From assembly GCA_020249505.1 (NCBI GenBank), contig JADCFN010000028.1:124001-188000 (forward strand): DNA of 64,000 bases, read 5' to 3'. Positions 45,223 to 55,739 of this stretch are shown here, in pieces (position 1 is the first letter of the stretch; each line of letters starts with the position of its first letter). The translations under genes were made by a program, and so were the position numbers. Source of the DNA: Roseomonas sp. (GTDB taxonomy: Bacteria; Pseudomonadota; Alphaproteobacteria; Acetobacterales; Acetobacteraceae). The notes below the pieces were generated by a model that ran no database searches, was not told the origin of the DNA, and saw only the letters and a list, made by a program, of their open reading frames with translations.

Positions 45223-47613
45223 TTATTCTGCCGCCGCGCGGCGGCCGCTATTGATGATCTGCCAGAGTTTTGCCGGGGTCGCCGGCATCTCAACATGGGT
45301 GACGCCATAATCGGAAAGCGCATCCACCACCGCATTGATCACGGCGGGCGGGGAGCCAATGGCCCCCACTTCGCCGCAGCCCTTCACCCCAAGCGGGTTA
45401 TGGGTGCAAAGCGTGGTGTGGGTCGCAACCGAAACGGGCGGCAGATCATCCGCCCTTGGCATGGTGTAATCCATCATGGAACCGGACAGCAGCTGACCAT
45501 CCGCGTCATAGACGCAGGTTTCAAGCAAGGCCTGCCCGATCCCCTGCGCGACACCGCCCTGCACCTGGCCTTCCACGATCATCGGGTTGATCACGCGCCC
45601 GACATCATCAACGGCGGTGAAATTCACCACGGCTGCGCGGCCGGTCTCCGGATCAATCTCCACCTCAGCGATATGGCAGCCACCCGGATAGGTGAAGTTC
45701 TTCGGATCATAGAAGGCGGTTTCTTCCAGGCCCGGCTCCAATTCCTCAATCGGGTAATTATGCGGCACGTAAGCGGCGACGCTGATATCCACCAGGGCCT
45801 TGGTCTTATCCGTACCCGCCACGCGGAAAGTACCGCAGTCGAATTCGATATCGTCGACCGAGGCTTCCATCAAATGCGCCGCGATGCGCTTGCCCTTGGC
45901 GATGATCTTGTCCATCGCCTTCATCATGGCACTACCGCCAACGGCGAGGCTCCGCGACCCGTAAGTGCCCATCCCAAAGGGCACCTTGGCGGTATCGCCA
46001 TGCACGATATCAACCTGTGCCACCGGCACCCCAAGCTTATCGGCAACAAGCTGCGCGAAGGTGGTTTCGTGCCCCTGGCCATGGCTATGCGCGCCGGTCA
46101 ACACCGTCACGCTACCCGTGGGATGCACGCGAATGGTGCCTACTTCATACAAGCCAGCGCGGGCGCCAAGGCTGCCGACAACGGCGGAGGGCGCGATGCC
46201 GCAGGCTTCCAGATAGGTGGAACAGCCAATGCCGCGCAGCTTGCCGCGCTTGGCGGCTTCCGCACGACGCGCCGGGAAGCCGGCCCAATCCGAAGAAGCC
46301 AAAGCCTGTTCCAGGGTCGCGTCGTAATTGCCGCTATCATATTGCAGCGCGACCGGCGTCTGATAGGGGAATTGGTCGGGCTGAATAAAATTCCGCCGAC
46401 GCAGCTCCACCCGGTCAATGCCGGTTTGCTTGGCCGCCACATCCATCAGGCGTTCCAGCAGGAAGGTCGCTTCCGGCCGGCCCGCGCCGCGATAGGCATC
46501 CACCGGCACGGTATTGGTGAAAACCGCCTTCACTTCGCAATAGATCACCGGCGTTGTGTAAACGCCCGCAAGCAGCGTGGCGTACAAATAGGTCGGCACG
46601 CAGGGCGCGAAGGTGGACAGATAGGCGCCCATATTGGCCTGGGTTGAAACGCGCAGGCCCAGGATCTTGCCATCAGCATCCAGCGCCAATTCCGTGTGGC
46701 TCACATGGTCGCGCCCATGCGCATCCGACATGAAGCTTTCGGTGCGATCCGCCGTCCAGCGCACGGGCCGGCCGAGCTTGCCGGCAGACCAGGTGACGAT
46801 GGCTTCTTCCGCATAGTGGTAGATCTTGCTGCCAAAGCCGCCGCCCACATCGGGGGCGATCACGCGCAGCTTCGATTCCGGCAGATGGAGCACATGGGCA
46901 CCCATCAGCAGGCGAATGACATGCGGGTTCTGGCTGGTGGTGGTGAGTGTATAATCGCCCGAGGTGCGATCAAACTCGCCCACCGCTGACCGCGGTTCCA
47001 TGGCATTCGGGATCAGGCGGTTATTCACCAGATCGAATTTCACGACATGCGCGGCGCCGGCAAAGGCAGCATCCACCACGGCCTTGTCGCCGATATGCCA
47101 ATCATAGCAAAGGTTCCCGGCCACACCATCATGAATGGCGGCGGCACCGGGCTTCAGCGCCGCTTCCATGGTGGCGGCGGCGGGCAGCACTTCGTAATCA
47201 ACCGCAATGGCTTCGGCGGCATCGCGCGCCTGCTGGCGTGTCGCGGCAATGGCAACGGCCACCGGGTCACCCACATGGCGGACCTTTTCATGCGCCAGCA
47301 CAGGATGCGGCGGTTCGGCCATGGGCGAACCATCCTTGTTGTGGATTTGCCAGCCGCAAGGCAGGCCACCCACGCCATCCTTCGCCATATCGGCGCCGGT
47401 ATAGATTTCAACCACGCCGGGCATGGAAGCGGCTGCCGAGATGTCCACGGATGTGATGCGGGCATGGGCATGCGGGCTGCGCAGGATCCAGGCATGCAAT
47501 TGCCCAGGCTTATCCGCATCATCCGTGTAAGCGCCGCGCCCTTGCAGAAAGCGGAAATCTTCCTTGCGGCGGACGCTGGCGCCGATGCCTTCGAAGGGTG
47601 TCACCACGTTCAT
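45223..47613 (-). CDS. coxL: Molybdenum hydroxylase large subunit (form II CoxL-like)
   Basis: The 796-residue catalytic subunit has [21 protein letters not shown] at the start and [32 protein letters not shown], the active-site [19 protein letters not shown] and [25 protein letters not shown], with the general-base Glu in the last motif. AYRGAGR marks form II; true form I CO oxidisers have AYxCSFR. Form II enzymes may act on CO poorly or on other substrates. The S-L-M gene order also fits form II. Moco carries Mo in the usual cytosine dinucleotide form. Confidence 0.93.
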   Translation of the reverse strand: MNVVTPFEGIGASVRRKEDFRFLQGRGAYTDDADKPGQLHAWILRSPHAHARITSVDISAAASMPGVVEIYTGADMAKDGVGGLPCGWQIHNKDGSPMAEPPHPVLAHEKVRHVGDPVAVAIAATRQQARDAAEAIAVDYEVLPAAATMEAALKPGAAAIHDGVAGNLCYDWHIGDKAVVDAAFAGAAHVVKFDLVNNRLIPNAMEPRSAVGEFDRTSGDYTLTTTSQNPHVIRLLMGAHVLHLPESKLRVIAPDVGGGFGSKIYHYAEEAIVTWSAGKLGRPVRWTADRTESFMSDAHGRDHVSHTELALDADGKILGLRVSTQANMGAYLSTFAPCVPTYLYATLLAGVYTTPVIYCEVKAVFTNTVPVDAYRGAGRPEATFLLERLMDVAAKQTGIDRVELRRRNFIQPDQFPYQTPVALQYDSGNYDATLEQALASSDWAGFPARRAEAAKRGKLRGIGCSTYLEACGIAPSAVVGSLGARAGLYEVGTIRVHPTGSVTVLTGAHSHGQGHETTFAQLVADKLGVPVAQVDIVHGDTAKVPFGMGTYGSRSLAVGGSAMMKAMDKIIAKGKRIAAHLMEASVDDIEFDCGTFRVAGTDKTKALVDISVAAYVPHNYPIEELEPGLEETAFYDPKNFTYPGGCHIAEVEIDPETGRAAVVNFTAVDDVGRVINPMIVEGQVQGGVAQGIGQALLETCVYDADGQLLSGSMMDYTMPRADDLPPVSVATHTTLCTHNPLGVKGCGEVGAIGSPPAVINAVVDALSDYGVTHVEMPATPAKLWQIINSGRRAAAE

Positions 47614-47639
47614 GTCTATCGCCTCCCATATTGTTTTGG

Positions 47640-47679
47640 TGCGGCCCTTGGTGGCCGCAAAAGGCGGGGCTTATGCCCC
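47640..47679 (-). other. Two hairpins between coxS and coxL
   Basis: TGCGGCC/GGCCGCA (47640-47646 and 47653-47659) and GGGGC/GCCCC (47666-47670 and 47675-47679) lie in the 73-base gap. On the minus strand the second is followed by GCCTTTT. They could attenuate transcription or shape the ratio of subunits; no direct evidence. Confidence 0.4.
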
Positions 47680-47686
47680 GGCCCCA

Positions 47687-48190
47687 TTAATCAGCAGCGC
47701 GCGCCATCTCACTGCGCTTGCCCTGCATCACTTCCGCCGCCGCCGCGATGGCCTTGACGATATTGTGATAGCCCGTGCAGCGGCAGAGATTGCCTTCCAG
47801 CCCTTCACGGATTTGCTGTTCGGTGATGCCATTCGGGTGCTTGTTCACCAGGTCAATCGCGCTCATCACCATGCCCGGCGTGCAGAAGCCGCATTGCAGC
47901 GCGTGGTATTCGCGGAAGGCTTCCTGCATCACATGCAGCGTGCCATCGGCAGCCGCGAGCCCTTCAATGGTGGTCACACTCGCGCCATTGCACATCACTG
48001 CCAGCGTCGTGCAGGATTTCACGCTTTCGCCATTCACATGCACCACACAGGCGCCGCATTGGCTGGTATCGCAGCCGACATGCGTGCCGGTCATGCGGAG
48101 CTTCTCGCGCAGCATTTCCACCAAAAGCGTGCGACCTTCAACTTCAGCGGTATGGGTTTGACCATTCACGGTCAGTGTCACCTGCGGCAT
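47687..48190 (-). CDS. coxS: Molybdenum hydroxylase iron-sulfur subunit (CoxS-like)
   Basis: From ATG 48190 ([20 protein letters not shown]) the protein has 167 residues with two [2Fe-2S] clusters: plant-type Cys ligands in [22 protein letters not shown] and the C-terminal pair [15 protein letters not shown] and [15 protein letters not shown]. It passes electrons from the Mo site to FAD. It is the first gene of the cox operon. A 7-bp hairpin CCCAGGC-TTGTTC-GCCTGGG lies 27 bases before the start. Confidence 0.95.
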   Translation of the reverse strand: MPQVTLTVNGQTHTAEVEGRTLLVEMLREKLRMTGTHVGCDTSQCGACVVHVNGESVKSCTTLAVMCNGASVTTIEGLAAADGTLHVMQEAFREYHALQCGFCTPGMVMSAIDLVNKHPNGITEQQIREGLEGNLCRCTGYHNIVKAIAAAAEVMQGKRSEMARAAD

Positions 48191-48295
48191 AGCGCGTCTC
48201 CCAATCAGTGTTTCTGCCCAGGCTTGTTCGCCTGGGGGTTTCAACCCGAAGCCTCACCCTTAAGATGGGGCTTCGTCAAGCTTTTCAATGTGAAA

Positions 48296-48326
48296 TCTTG
48301 CCCGGAGAAGCACCCTCCGGGCAAGA
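48296..48326 (-). terminator. Terminator of the dipeptide transporter operon
   Basis: TCTTGCCCGGAG (48296-48307) and CTCCGGGCAAGA (48315-48326) form a perfect 12-bp stem with a seven-base loop. It begins four bases after the dppF-like stop on the minus strand. The U-tract after it is poor (TTTC), but stem strength and placement support termination. Confidence 0.7.
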
Positions 48327-48329
48327 GGC

Positions 48330-49361
48330 TTAATGCTTGGCGATCAGCGCCGCGCCCTTGGCCCCGGCCAGTGGGTTTTCCGCTGCCGGACGGTCATGCA
48401 AATGGCAGGCGGACCAATGCCCGGGCTCCGTCTGCCGCAGCGCGGGTTCATCCACCCGGCAGCGGTCAAAGGCATAGGGGCAGCGCGTATGGAAGCGGCA
48501 GCCCTTGGGCGGGTTGATCGGGCTAGGCACATCGCCCTTCAGGATAACGCGTTCCCGCTGCGCGCCCGGTTCTGGCACCGGCACGGCGGAAAGCAGCGCT
48601 TCCGTATAGGGGTGCTTGGGCGCGGCAAATAACTCGCGCTTCGGCGCCACTTCCACGATCTTGCCGAGATACATAACCGCCACGCGATGCGTCATGTGTT
48701 CCACAATCGCGAGGTCATGGCTGATAAACAGCAGCGCTAGGCCGAGTTCCTTCTGCAAATCCTGCAGCAGGTTCACGATCTGCGCCTTGACCGAGACATC
48801 GAGCGCTGAGACCGCCTCATCGCAAATGATCAGGTCAGGCTCAGCGGCCAAAGCGCGGGCAATGCCGATGCGCTGGCGCTGCCCGCCCGAGAATTCATGC
48901 GGCCAGCGCCCGACAGCATCACGCGGCAGGCGCACGCGGTCCATCAGATCGCCAACGCGCTTTTCCAGATCAGCGGCATCCTTGGCCAGGCCAAAATTGC
49001 GGATTGGTTCAGCCAGGATATCCCGCACCCGCATGCGCGGGTTGAGCGAGGAATAGGGGTCCTGAAACACCACCTGCATGCGCCGGCGCAGCGGACGCAG
49101 CGTGCTGGCCGGCATGTCATCAATGCGGGTGCCATCCAGCGTCACCTGGCCGCCGGTGATGTCAAACAAGCGCAGAATGGCCTTGCCGACAGTGGATTTG
49201 CCGCAGCCTGATTCACCCACCAGCGACAGGGTTTCCCCCTTGGCGATGGAAAAGGAAATGCCATCCACCGCATAGACATGGCCTGTGACGCCGCCCAGAA
49301 AGCCGGCGCGGACGGGGAAGTGTTTCTTGAGGTCATGGACCTCGAGCAGAGGCGTGCTCAT
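48330..49361 (-). CDS. dppF: Peptide ABC transporter ATP-binding protein (DppF-like)
   Basis: From ATG 49361 ([20 protein letters not shown]) the protein has 343 residues. Walker A is [17 protein letters not shown], signature [20 protein letters not shown], Walker [20 protein letters not shown]-loop [19 protein letters not shown]. The C-terminal oligopeptide-type domain has Cys residues ([15 protein letters not shown]) that probably bind a [4Fe-4S] cluster, as in related DppF proteins. It overlaps dppD by four bases (ATGA). Confidence 0.93.
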   Translation of the reverse strand: MSTPLLEVHDLKKHFPVRAGFLGGVTGHVYAVDGISFSIAKGETLSLVGESGCGKSTVGKAILRLFDITGGQVTLDGTRIDDMPASTLRPLRRRMQVVFQDPYSSLNPRMRVRDILAEPIRNFGLAKDAADLEKRVGDLMDRVRLPRDAVGRWPHEFSGGQRQRIGIARALAAEPDLIICDEAVSALDVSVKAQIVNLLQDLQKELGLALLFISHDLAIVEHMTHRVAVMYLGKIVEVAPKRELFAAPKHPYTEALLSAVPVPEPGAQRERVILKGDVPSPINPPKGCRFHTRCPYAFDRCRVDEPALRQTEPGHWSACHLHDRPAAENPLAGAKGAALIAKH

Positions 49362-50347
49362 GCCGCGGCGGCCTCCTTCACGGCGTAATGACAGGCGACG
49401 ATATGGCCGGGCGCCTTTTCTTCGAGGCCCGGGGCGACGCTCCGACAAAGATCGGTGGCATAGGTGCAGCGGCTGGCAAAGACGCAGCCTTGCATCTTCT
49501 GCTTCAGGCTCGGCACCAGGCCGGGGATTTCCTGCAAGCGGGTTTCCGTGCCGTCGAGCGATGACCCAAGCTTCGGCACAGAACCGAGCAAGCCCTGGGT
49601 ATAAGGATGCCGCGGGGTGCGGAACAAAGGCCCGACCTTGGCTTCTTCCACCTTGCGCCCGGCATACATAACGACCACGCGCTCGGCTACTTCCGCCACC
49701 ACGCCAAGGTCATGCGTGATCAGCACAATGGCGGCGCCCACGCGGTGCTTGAGATCCCGCATCAGGTCCAGGATCTGCGCCTGGATGGTCACATCCAAGG
49801 CCGTGGTGGGTTCATCGGCGATCAGCAACTTCGGATTGCAGGCAAGCGCAATGGCAATCATGACGCGCTGGCGCATGCCGCCTGAAAGCTGGTGCGGGTA
49901 TTCCTTCACGCGGCGTTCCGGTTCCGGAATGCCGACCAGCTTCAGCATATCAACCGCGCGGTCTTCCGCCTGCCGCGCCGACATGCCCTGGTGAAGGCGG
50001 AGCGTTTCCCCAATCTGCAGCCCTACCGTGAGCACGGGATTGAGCGAGGTCATAGGTTCCTGGAAGATCATGCTGATCTCATTGCCGCGAATGTCGCGCA
50101 TTTCGGCTTCTGAGAGATCCAGCAGGTTCCTGCCATTGAAGCGAATGGCGCCGGCAAGCTTGCCGGGCGGTTCCGGGATCAGGCGCAGGATGGACATGGC
50201 GGTGACGGATTTGCCGCAACCGCTTTCGCCCACTACTGCCAGGGTCTCCCCTGCTTCCACATGGAAGGACACGCCATCCACCGCGCGATTAATGCCATCG
50301 GGCGTGCGGAAATGGGTTTGCAGATTATCAATTTCGAGAATCGCCAT
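49358..50347 (-). CDS. dppD: Peptide ABC transporter ATP-binding protein (DppD-like)
   Basis: The 329-residue ATPase has [18 protein letters not shown]-loop [13 protein letters not shown], signature [20 protein letters not shown], Walker [19 protein letters not shown], and the C-terminal Cys segment [19 protein letters not shown]. It pairs with DppF to power peptide or related uptake. It starts three bases after the dppC stop. Confidence 0.93.
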   Translation of the reverse strand: MAILEIDNLQTHFRTPDGINRAVDGVSFHVEAGETLAVVGESGCGKSVTAMSILRLIPEPPGKLAGAIRFNGRNLLDLSEAEMRDIRGNEISMIFQEPMTSLNPVLTVGLQIGETLRLHQGMSARQAEDRAVDMLKLVGIPEPERRVKEYPHQLSGGMRQRVMIAIALACNPKLLIADEPTTALDVTIQAQILDLMRDLKHRVGAAIVLITHDLGVVAEVAERVVVMYAGRKVEEAKVGPLFRTPRHPYTQGLLGSVPKLGSSLDGTETRLQEIPGLVPSLKQKMQGCVFASRCTYATDLCRSVAPGLEEKAPGHIVACHYAVKEAAAA

Positions 50348-50350
50348 GGG

Positions 50351-51277
50351 TCAGAGCCTCTTTGCCATGCGCGGGTCGAGGGCATCGCGGAGACCATCGC
50401 CAAGCAGGTTCACCGCCAGCACGGTGATGGACAGGAAAATGGCCGGGAAGAACACGATATAGGGCTTCACCTGCCACAGCGCGCGGCCTTCGGCCATGAT
50501 ATTCCCCCAGGATGGGATGATCGGCGGCGTGCCGGCACCAATGAAGGACAGAATGCTTTCCACGATCATTGCCGAGGCACAAATGTAGGTCGCCTGCACG
50601 GTGATCGGCGCCAGCGTATTCGGCAGAATATGACGCCAGATGATCACCGGCGTGCGCGTACCCGCCGCCACCGCCGCATCCACATAGGGCTGTTCACGCA
50701 AGGACAGCACCACGCCACGCACCAGGCGCGACACGCGCGGGATTTCCGCAATGGTGATGGCGATGATCACATTCTGCACCGAACCGCGCGTGAGCGCCAT
50801 TAGCGCAATCGCGAGCAGGATCGGCGGGATGGACATCATGCCATCCATGACGCGCATGATGATGCTATCGGCCCAGCGGACGAAGCCGGAAATCATGCCG
50901 ATGGTCAAGCCGATGATGGAAGCCAGCACGGCCACCGAAAACCCAACCAGCAACGAAACGCGTGCGCCATAGAGTACGCGCGAATAGATATCACGGCCCA
51001 GCATATCCGTGCCGAACCAATACATTGCCGATGGTTCGCGCGTGCGCCGCGCGGGGGCGAGCGCTGTCGGGTCGGTCGTGAAAAGGAAGGGCGCGAAAAT
51101 CGCGATCAGCACCATCAACGTGACCAGCGACCCGCCTATGGCAATTGCCGGGTTGCGGCGCATGAAACCAAAGAAGCCTTTGCGTGGCTTCACCGGCGGC
51201 ATGATGTCGGGCAGGGTCGGTGCCACGGCCACATTGGCCGCGGTGATGCCCTTGGGGTCGAGGATGGAAGCGGACAT
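50351..51277 (-). CDS. dppC: Peptide ABC transporter permease (DppC-like)
   Basis: The 308-residue permease has an N-terminal cytoplasmic part, a first membrane helix ([23 protein letters not shown]) and about five more, with [22 protein letters not shown] and the EAA loop [39 protein letters not shown] typical of DppC. The gene shares one base with the dppB stop (TGATG). Confidence 0.93.
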   Translation of the reverse strand: MSASILDPKGITAANVAVAPTLPDIMPPVKPRKGFFGFMRRNPAIAIGGSLVTLMVLIAIFAPFLFTTDPTALAPARRTREPSAMYWFGTDMLGRDIYSRVLYGARVSLLVGFSVAVLASIIGLTIGMISGFVRWADSIIMRVMDGMMSIPPILLAIALMALTRGSVQNVIIAITIAEIPRVSRLVRGVVLSLREQPYVDAAVAAGTRTPVIIWRHILPNTLAPITVQATYICASAMIVESILSFIGAGTPPIIPSWGNIMAEGRALWQVKPYIVFFPAIFLSITVLAVNLLGDGLRDALDPRMAKRL

Positions 51278-52218
51278 CAGTATCTGATCCTCGGGTCCAG
51301 AATGGTATAGAGCAGGTCAATCAACAGATTCACCAGCACATAAACAAAGGAAAACAGCAGCACGACGCCCTGAATGACCGGGTAGTCGCGCCGCAAAATC
51401 GCATCCACCGTAAGCCGCCCAAGGCCCGGAATGGCGAAGACGCTTTCCGTGACCACCGCGCCGCCAATCAGCAGCGCAATGCCGATGCCAATCACGGTCA
51501 CGATCGGCACGGCAGCATTCTTCAGCGCATGCAGGAACAGGATGTTGCGCTGACCCGCCCCTTTGGCGCGGGCGGTGCGGATATAATCCTGTTGCAGCAC
51601 TTCCAGCATGGTCGCACGGGTGATGCGCGCGATCAGTGCGATATAGACCGTGCCAAGCGCCACGGCAGGCAGGATCAGGTTCTGAAACCAGGGAAAGAAG
51701 CCCTGCTTGATCGGCGTATAGCCCTGCACCGGCACCCAATCGAGCTCCAGCGCAAAGACATAGGCCAGCACATAGCCCACCACGAAGACAGGGACGGAAA
51801 AGCCAAGAACGGCAAATCCCATCACAGTCCGGTCAACCACCGTCCCCTGCTTCCAGGCGGCAATGACGCCCATCGGGATGGCCACCGACACCGCCAGGAT
51901 CAATGTGATGATCATCAGCGACAGCGTCGGTTCAATACGCTGCTGGATCATGGTTGAAACCGGCAGATTGGTGAAAATCGAGACGCCGAGATCACCCTGA
52001 AGAATACGCCAGACCCATTCCCCGAACCGGATCAAAAACGGCCGGTCCAGGCCAAGGCTGGCGCGGATGCGTTCCACATCTTCAGGCGTCGCCTGATCGC
52101 CCGCAATCACCGCCGCCGGGTCACCCGGCGCGATATAGAGCAGACTGAAGACAAAAAGCGCGACAAAGGCCATCACCGGAATGGTGGCCAAGACGCGTCG
52201 GACGATATAGGCGAACAT
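51277..52218 (-). CDS. dppB: Peptide ABC transporter permease (DppB-like)
   Basis: The 313-residue permease starts MFAYIVRRVLATIPVMAFVA with the family's first helix, then LYIAPGDPAAVIAGDQATPEDVERIRASLGLDRP, and has the EAA loop YIRTARAKGAGQRNILFLHALKNAAVPIVTVIG. It ends ILDPRIRY, as is usual. It forms the membrane channel with DppC and lies 21 bases after the first dppA. Confidence 0.95.
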   Translation of the reverse strand: MFAYIVRRVLATIPVMAFVALFVFSLLYIAPGDPAAVIAGDQATPEDVERIRASLGLDRPFLIRFGEWVWRILQGDLGVSIFTNLPVSTMIQQRIEPTLSLMIITLILAVSVAIPMGVIAAWKQGTVVDRTVMGFAVLGFSVPVFVVGYVLAYVFALELDWVPVQGYTPIKQGFFPWFQNLILPAVALGTVYIALIARITRATMLEVLQQDYIRTARAKGAGQRNILFLHALKNAAVPIVTVIGIGIALLIGGAVVTESVFAIPGLGRLTVDAILRRDYPVIQGVVLLFSFVYVLVNLLIDLLYTILDPRIRY

Positions 52219-52239
52219 GATCCCGGCAATCTTTCCTGA

Positions 52240-53841
52240 TTAGGCCTTGTTCACACCCCAGAAGAAGGGCAGCGGGCCGCCGACAATGCCGGTGACATTG
52301 CTGCGCCACGCCTGGTAGGTCTTGTAGAAGCCGGTCGGCGCATAGGTCATGTGGCTCATCGCAGCGGCATTCATTTCCGCAACCGCGGCCTTTTCCGCCG
52401 CCAGATCCGGCGCTTCGAACCACTTGTCACGGGCCGCTTCCACTGCATCATCCTTGGGCCAGCCAAACCAGGCGCCATCGCCATGGGCGCGAAGCGCAAG
52501 ATAGGCCGCCGGATTGATGCAATCCGCACCCGCATGCCAGGTGTGGAAGATGTGCCAGCCGCCCTGACCGGGCGGGGATTTGGAAGCGCGGCGCTGACCA
52601 ACGGTACCCCAATCAGTCGCCACAAAGTCCACATTCATGCCGATGGAGCGCAGCAACGCATTGGTCACTTCACCCATGGCCTTCAGCGGCGCCTGATCCT
52701 GCCCAACCAGTACCGTAATGGGCTGGCCATTATAGCCGGCTTCACGCAGCAGCGTACGTGCGGCGGCAACATTGCGCGGGCCCTTCAGGATATCACCGCC
52801 GGCTTCCGTATAAAGCGGCGTGCCCGGCGTGAAGAAGGAAGGCAGCGTCTGCCACAGCGCCCGGTCATCACCGACCACCGCGCGCATATAGTCTTCCTGG
52901 TTCAAGACCATCGCAACCGCACGGCGCGCCCGCACATCGTTGAAGGGCGCATGCAAATGGTTGAAGCGGAAGGAACCGATATTGCCAAGCGGGTCGGCGA
53001 TATCCACGCGCACATTGCGGTTGCGGCGCAGCGCCGGGATCAAATCGGTCAGCGGGGTTTCCCACCAATCGATTTCATTGTTCATCAGCGCCGCCGAAGC
53101 CGTGGCCGGGTCTGGCATAATGATCCATTCAATGCGGTCCACACCCATGCGCTTGCCGCCCGCCAACCATGACGGAGGTTCATTGCGCGGCACATATTGT
53201 TCAAAACGCGTGAAGACCGCGCGGGCACCGGGGACCCATTCATTGCGCACAAAGCGCATGGGGCCGGAACCGACGAATTCCGTGACCTGCTGGAAGGGAT
53301 CGGTACGCGCGATACGTTCCGGCATCATGAAGGCCATTGGCGTATTGTTCTTGCCAAGCGCCAGCAGCATCTTGGGATAAGGCGCCTTCAGGCGCCAGCG
53401 GAAGGTGCGGTCATCCACCGCCACCAATTCTTCCTGGATCGCGCGGATCATCTGGCCCATGCCATCGCGCACCGCCCAGCGATTGAGGCTGGCGACGCAA
53501 TCGGCCGCGGTTACGCGCGTGCCATCATGCCACATCAGCCCTTCACGCAGACGGAAGGTCCAGACCTTGCCATCAGAGGAAACTTCCTCGCTTTCCACCA
53601 TCTGGCGCTTGGCTTCCAGCTTGTCATCGAAGCCATAAAGCGTGTCCCACACCAGGGCGGCGGCATTGCGCACCACATATTGCGTGCCCCAGATGGGGTC
53701 GAAATTGGCCAGATTGGCCTGTGGCACGAAGCGCAGCGTGCGCGCGGCAGCGCCCTGCGCCAGCGCCGGGGCGGAAAGCCCGCCCACACCCGTCAGCGCC
53801 GCAACGCCGGCTGTTGCCTTGAGGAAGTTTCTACGATCCAT
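52240..53841 (-). CDS. dppA: Peptide ABC transporter substrate-binding protein, proximal copy (DppA-like)
   Basis: The 533-residue periplasmic protein has a twin-arginine signal (MDRRNFLKATAGVAALTGVG, cut near ALAQG). The SBP_bac_5 pattern includes LRFVPQANLANFDPIWGTQY, LVWDTLYGFDD, WTFRLREGLMWHDGTRVTAADCVASLNRWA and VGSGPMRFVRNEW. It binds peptides or other small ligands for the adjacent permease. GGGAG precedes the ATG. Confidence 0.93.
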   Translation of the reverse strand: MDRRNFLKATAGVAALTGVGGLSAPALAQGAAARTLRFVPQANLANFDPIWGTQYVVRNAAALVWDTLYGFDDKLEAKRQMVESEEVSSDGKVWTFRLREGLMWHDGTRVTAADCVASLNRWAVRDGMGQMIRAIQEELVAVDDRTFRWRLKAPYPKMLLALGKNNTPMAFMMPERIARTDPFQQVTEFVGSGPMRFVRNEWVPGARAVFTRFEQYVPRNEPPSWLAGGKRMGVDRIEWIIMPDPATASAALMNNEIDWWETPLTDLIPALRRNRNVRVDIADPLGNIGSFRFNHLHAPFNDVRARRAVAMVLNQEDYMRAVVGDDRALWQTLPSFFTPGTPLYTEAGGDILKGPRNVAAARTLLREAGYNGQPITVLVGQDQAPLKAMGEVTNALLRSIGMNVDFVATDWGTVGQRRASKSPPGQGGWHIFHTWHAGADCINPAAYLALRAHGDGAWFGWPKDDAVEAARDKWFEAPDLAAEKAAVAEMNAAAMSHMTYAPTGFYKTYQAWRSNVTGIVGGPLPFFWGVNKA

Positions 53842-54045
53842 CTCCCGTCTCCCATTCCATGTTCGGGGCAGCCCAAACTGCCCAGTTGAAAATCACTTTG
53901 CATCATAGAGTGGCAAAGCAGAGCCCAGCACCCCGCTTAGCCTGCTTTGAGTGCGGCGCAAATAGCCGGGATCCTCCCTGGCACTAAGCCGACCCCGAAA
54001 ATGAATGCATGGGCCATGCCAGTGGACCGCGCCATGGCCGCGCCT

Positions 54046-54064
54046 GGGGTGGCTAGGCCACCCC
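54046..54064 (-). terminator. Hairpin after the distal dppA copy
   Basis: GGGGTGGC (54046-54053) and GCCACCCC (54057-54064) make an 8-bp stem with a three-base loop, seven bases after the dppA2 stop. No U-tract follows, so it may only reduce readthrough or protect the 3-prime end. The rest of the gap 53842-54070 shows no gene. Confidence 0.4.
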
Positions 54065-54070
54065 TGCCCT

Positions 54071-55672
54071 TCAGCCCCGCCTGATGCCCCAATAAAGTGC
54101 CAGGCCCGGCACGCGCCCGGTCAGATTGGCGCGCAAGGCCGTCATGGATTTGTATGAACCAAGCGGAATATAGGGCAGTTCATCCATCGCCACCGTCTGC
54201 ATATCCCGCGCAATGGCCTGCTGCGCGGCAAGGTCTGGCGCGTCGAACCAGGCATCGCGCAATTCCTCAAGCCGCGGGATATCCGGCCAGCCGAACCAGG
54301 CATTGGTGCCATTGCCGCGCAGCGGGAAATGCGCCGCCGGATCGGCAAAATCGAAAGACGAGAAGGAGGTAAACAGCATGGACCAACCGCCACGCTCCAC
54401 CGGCTCCCGCGAGGTACGCCGCTGCACCGTGGTGCCCCAATCGCTCAAGACAATGTCGGCATTGAAGCCAAGCCGGCGCACCAGATCGGCACCCACCTGC
54501 GTGAGTGCGGCCGGCACCAGAATATCCGTCGGGCCGATCAGCCGCATGGTCTGGTTGGTGTAGCCCGCATCACGCATCAAGGCCCGTGCGCGGTCAATGC
54601 TGCGCGGCCCCATGAGTGGCGCGAGGCCCGCATCATTCGCAAGCGGTGTGCCCGGCGTGAACATGCCAACGCCCGTGGTAAAGAGTGACGCATCCGTGCC
54701 GACCGAGGCCTGCATGAAATCCTGCTGGCTGATCGCGGGCAGCAGCGCCTGGCGCAGCGCCTTGTTGCTGAAGGGCGCATGCGCATGGTTGAAGCGGAGA
54801 ATGCCGGTCAGCGGCAGCGGGTCAATCGCTTCTATCACCACTTGCCGGTTGCGGCGCAAAAGTTGCTGCACTTCCGGCGGCGGCTGTTCGTACCAGTCAA
54901 TCTCGCCGGTTTGCAGCGCAGCCGCCGCTGTCGCGGCATCTACAATGATGTGCCATTCCACGCGATCAAAATGCGCGATTTTCGGCCCGGCGGTCAGGCT
55001 TGGTGCGCCGGTTTGCACGGGCACGTAATCGGCGAAGCGTTCATAAACCACCAGGCTGCCGGAATTGAATTCATTGGCCTTGAAGCGGAAGGGGCCGGAA
55101 CCGATGGCCTCGCGCACCTGTTGGAAGGGATCGGTCTTGGCGAGCCGCTCCGGCATGATGAAGGCAGGGCTATTGGAAACCTGGGCAAGCGCATGAAAGA
55201 GCAGCGGGAAGGGTTTTTTCAAGCGGAAGCGGATGCGCATGTCATCCACCACCAGAATATCATCCGTGACGGTCGCAAGCTTCTGGCCGAAGGGGTTGCG
55301 CCGCATCCAGCGTTGCAGGCTTGGCACCACATCCTGCGCGCGCACCGGTTCCCCATCATGAAACTTGAGGCCAGGGCGCAACGTGATCGTGACGCTGCGC
55401 CCGCCATCATCGCTGCTATGGCCGGCGGCCATTTGTGGCTGCGGGCGGAATTGCGCATCCATCCCATAGAGGGAATCAAATACCATATGCCCGAAATTGC
55501 GGGTGATATTGGCCGTGGTCCAAATGGGATCGAGGCTGGTGAGGTTCGCCTGCGGTACCATTTTCAGCACGCGATTTTGCGCGGGCTGCGCAATGGCAAA
55601 GGATGGCAGCGTGTTTACTGCTGCAGCGGCACCTGCTGCGGCGCCAAGTTTGAAGACATCGCGTCTTTGCAT
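54071..55672 (-). CDS. dppA2: Peptide ABC transporter substrate-binding protein, distal copy (DppA-like)
   Basis: It has 533 residues, exactly as long as its neighbour, and the same domain plan: twin-Arg-like signal MQRRDVFKLGAAAGAAAAVN, VLKMVPQANLTSLDPIWTTA, MVFDSLYGMDAQ, ITLRPGLKFHDGEPVRAQDVVPSLQRWM and IGSGPFRFKANEF, ending PGLALYWGIRRG. The sequences differ clearly, so the duplication is old and ligand ranges probably differ. It is upstream of dppA with its own gap of 229 bases and may use the same permease. Confidence 0.92.
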   Translation of the reverse strand: MQRRDVFKLGAAAGAAAAVNTLPSFAIAQPAQNRVLKMVPQANLTSLDPIWTTANITRNFGHMVFDSLYGMDAQFRPQPQMAAGHSSDDGGRSVTITLRPGLKFHDGEPVRAQDVVPSLQRWMRRNPFGQKLATVTDDILVVDDMRIRFRLKKPFPLLFHALAQVSNSPAFIMPERLAKTDPFQQVREAIGSGPFRFKANEFNSGSLVVYERFADYVPVQTGAPSLTAGPKIAHFDRVEWHIIVDAATAAAALQTGEIDWYEQPPPEVQQLLRRNRQVVIEAIDPLPLTGILRFNHAHAPFSNKALRQALLPAISQQDFMQASVGTDASLFTTGVGMFTPGTPLANDAGLAPLMGPRSIDRARALMRDAGYTNQTMRLIGPTDILVPAALTQVGADLVRRLGFNADIVLSDWGTTVQRRTSREPVERGGWSMLFTSFSSFDFADPAAHFPLRGNGTNAWFGWPDIPRLEELRDAWFDAPDLAAQQAIARDMQTVAMDELPYIPLGSYKSMTALRANLTGRVPGLALYWGIRRG

Positions 55673-55739
55673 CAGAACCCCCTATTGATTTCTTTGTATC
55701 AGACCCGCTTGCGGCGGGCGGCGCAAGCGCCGTTTGGCC

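Noticed and set aside
45094-46647. Long plus-strand frame opposite coxL and coxM
   Set aside because: Same GC-driven antisense effect; coxL has conserved motifs along the whole region.
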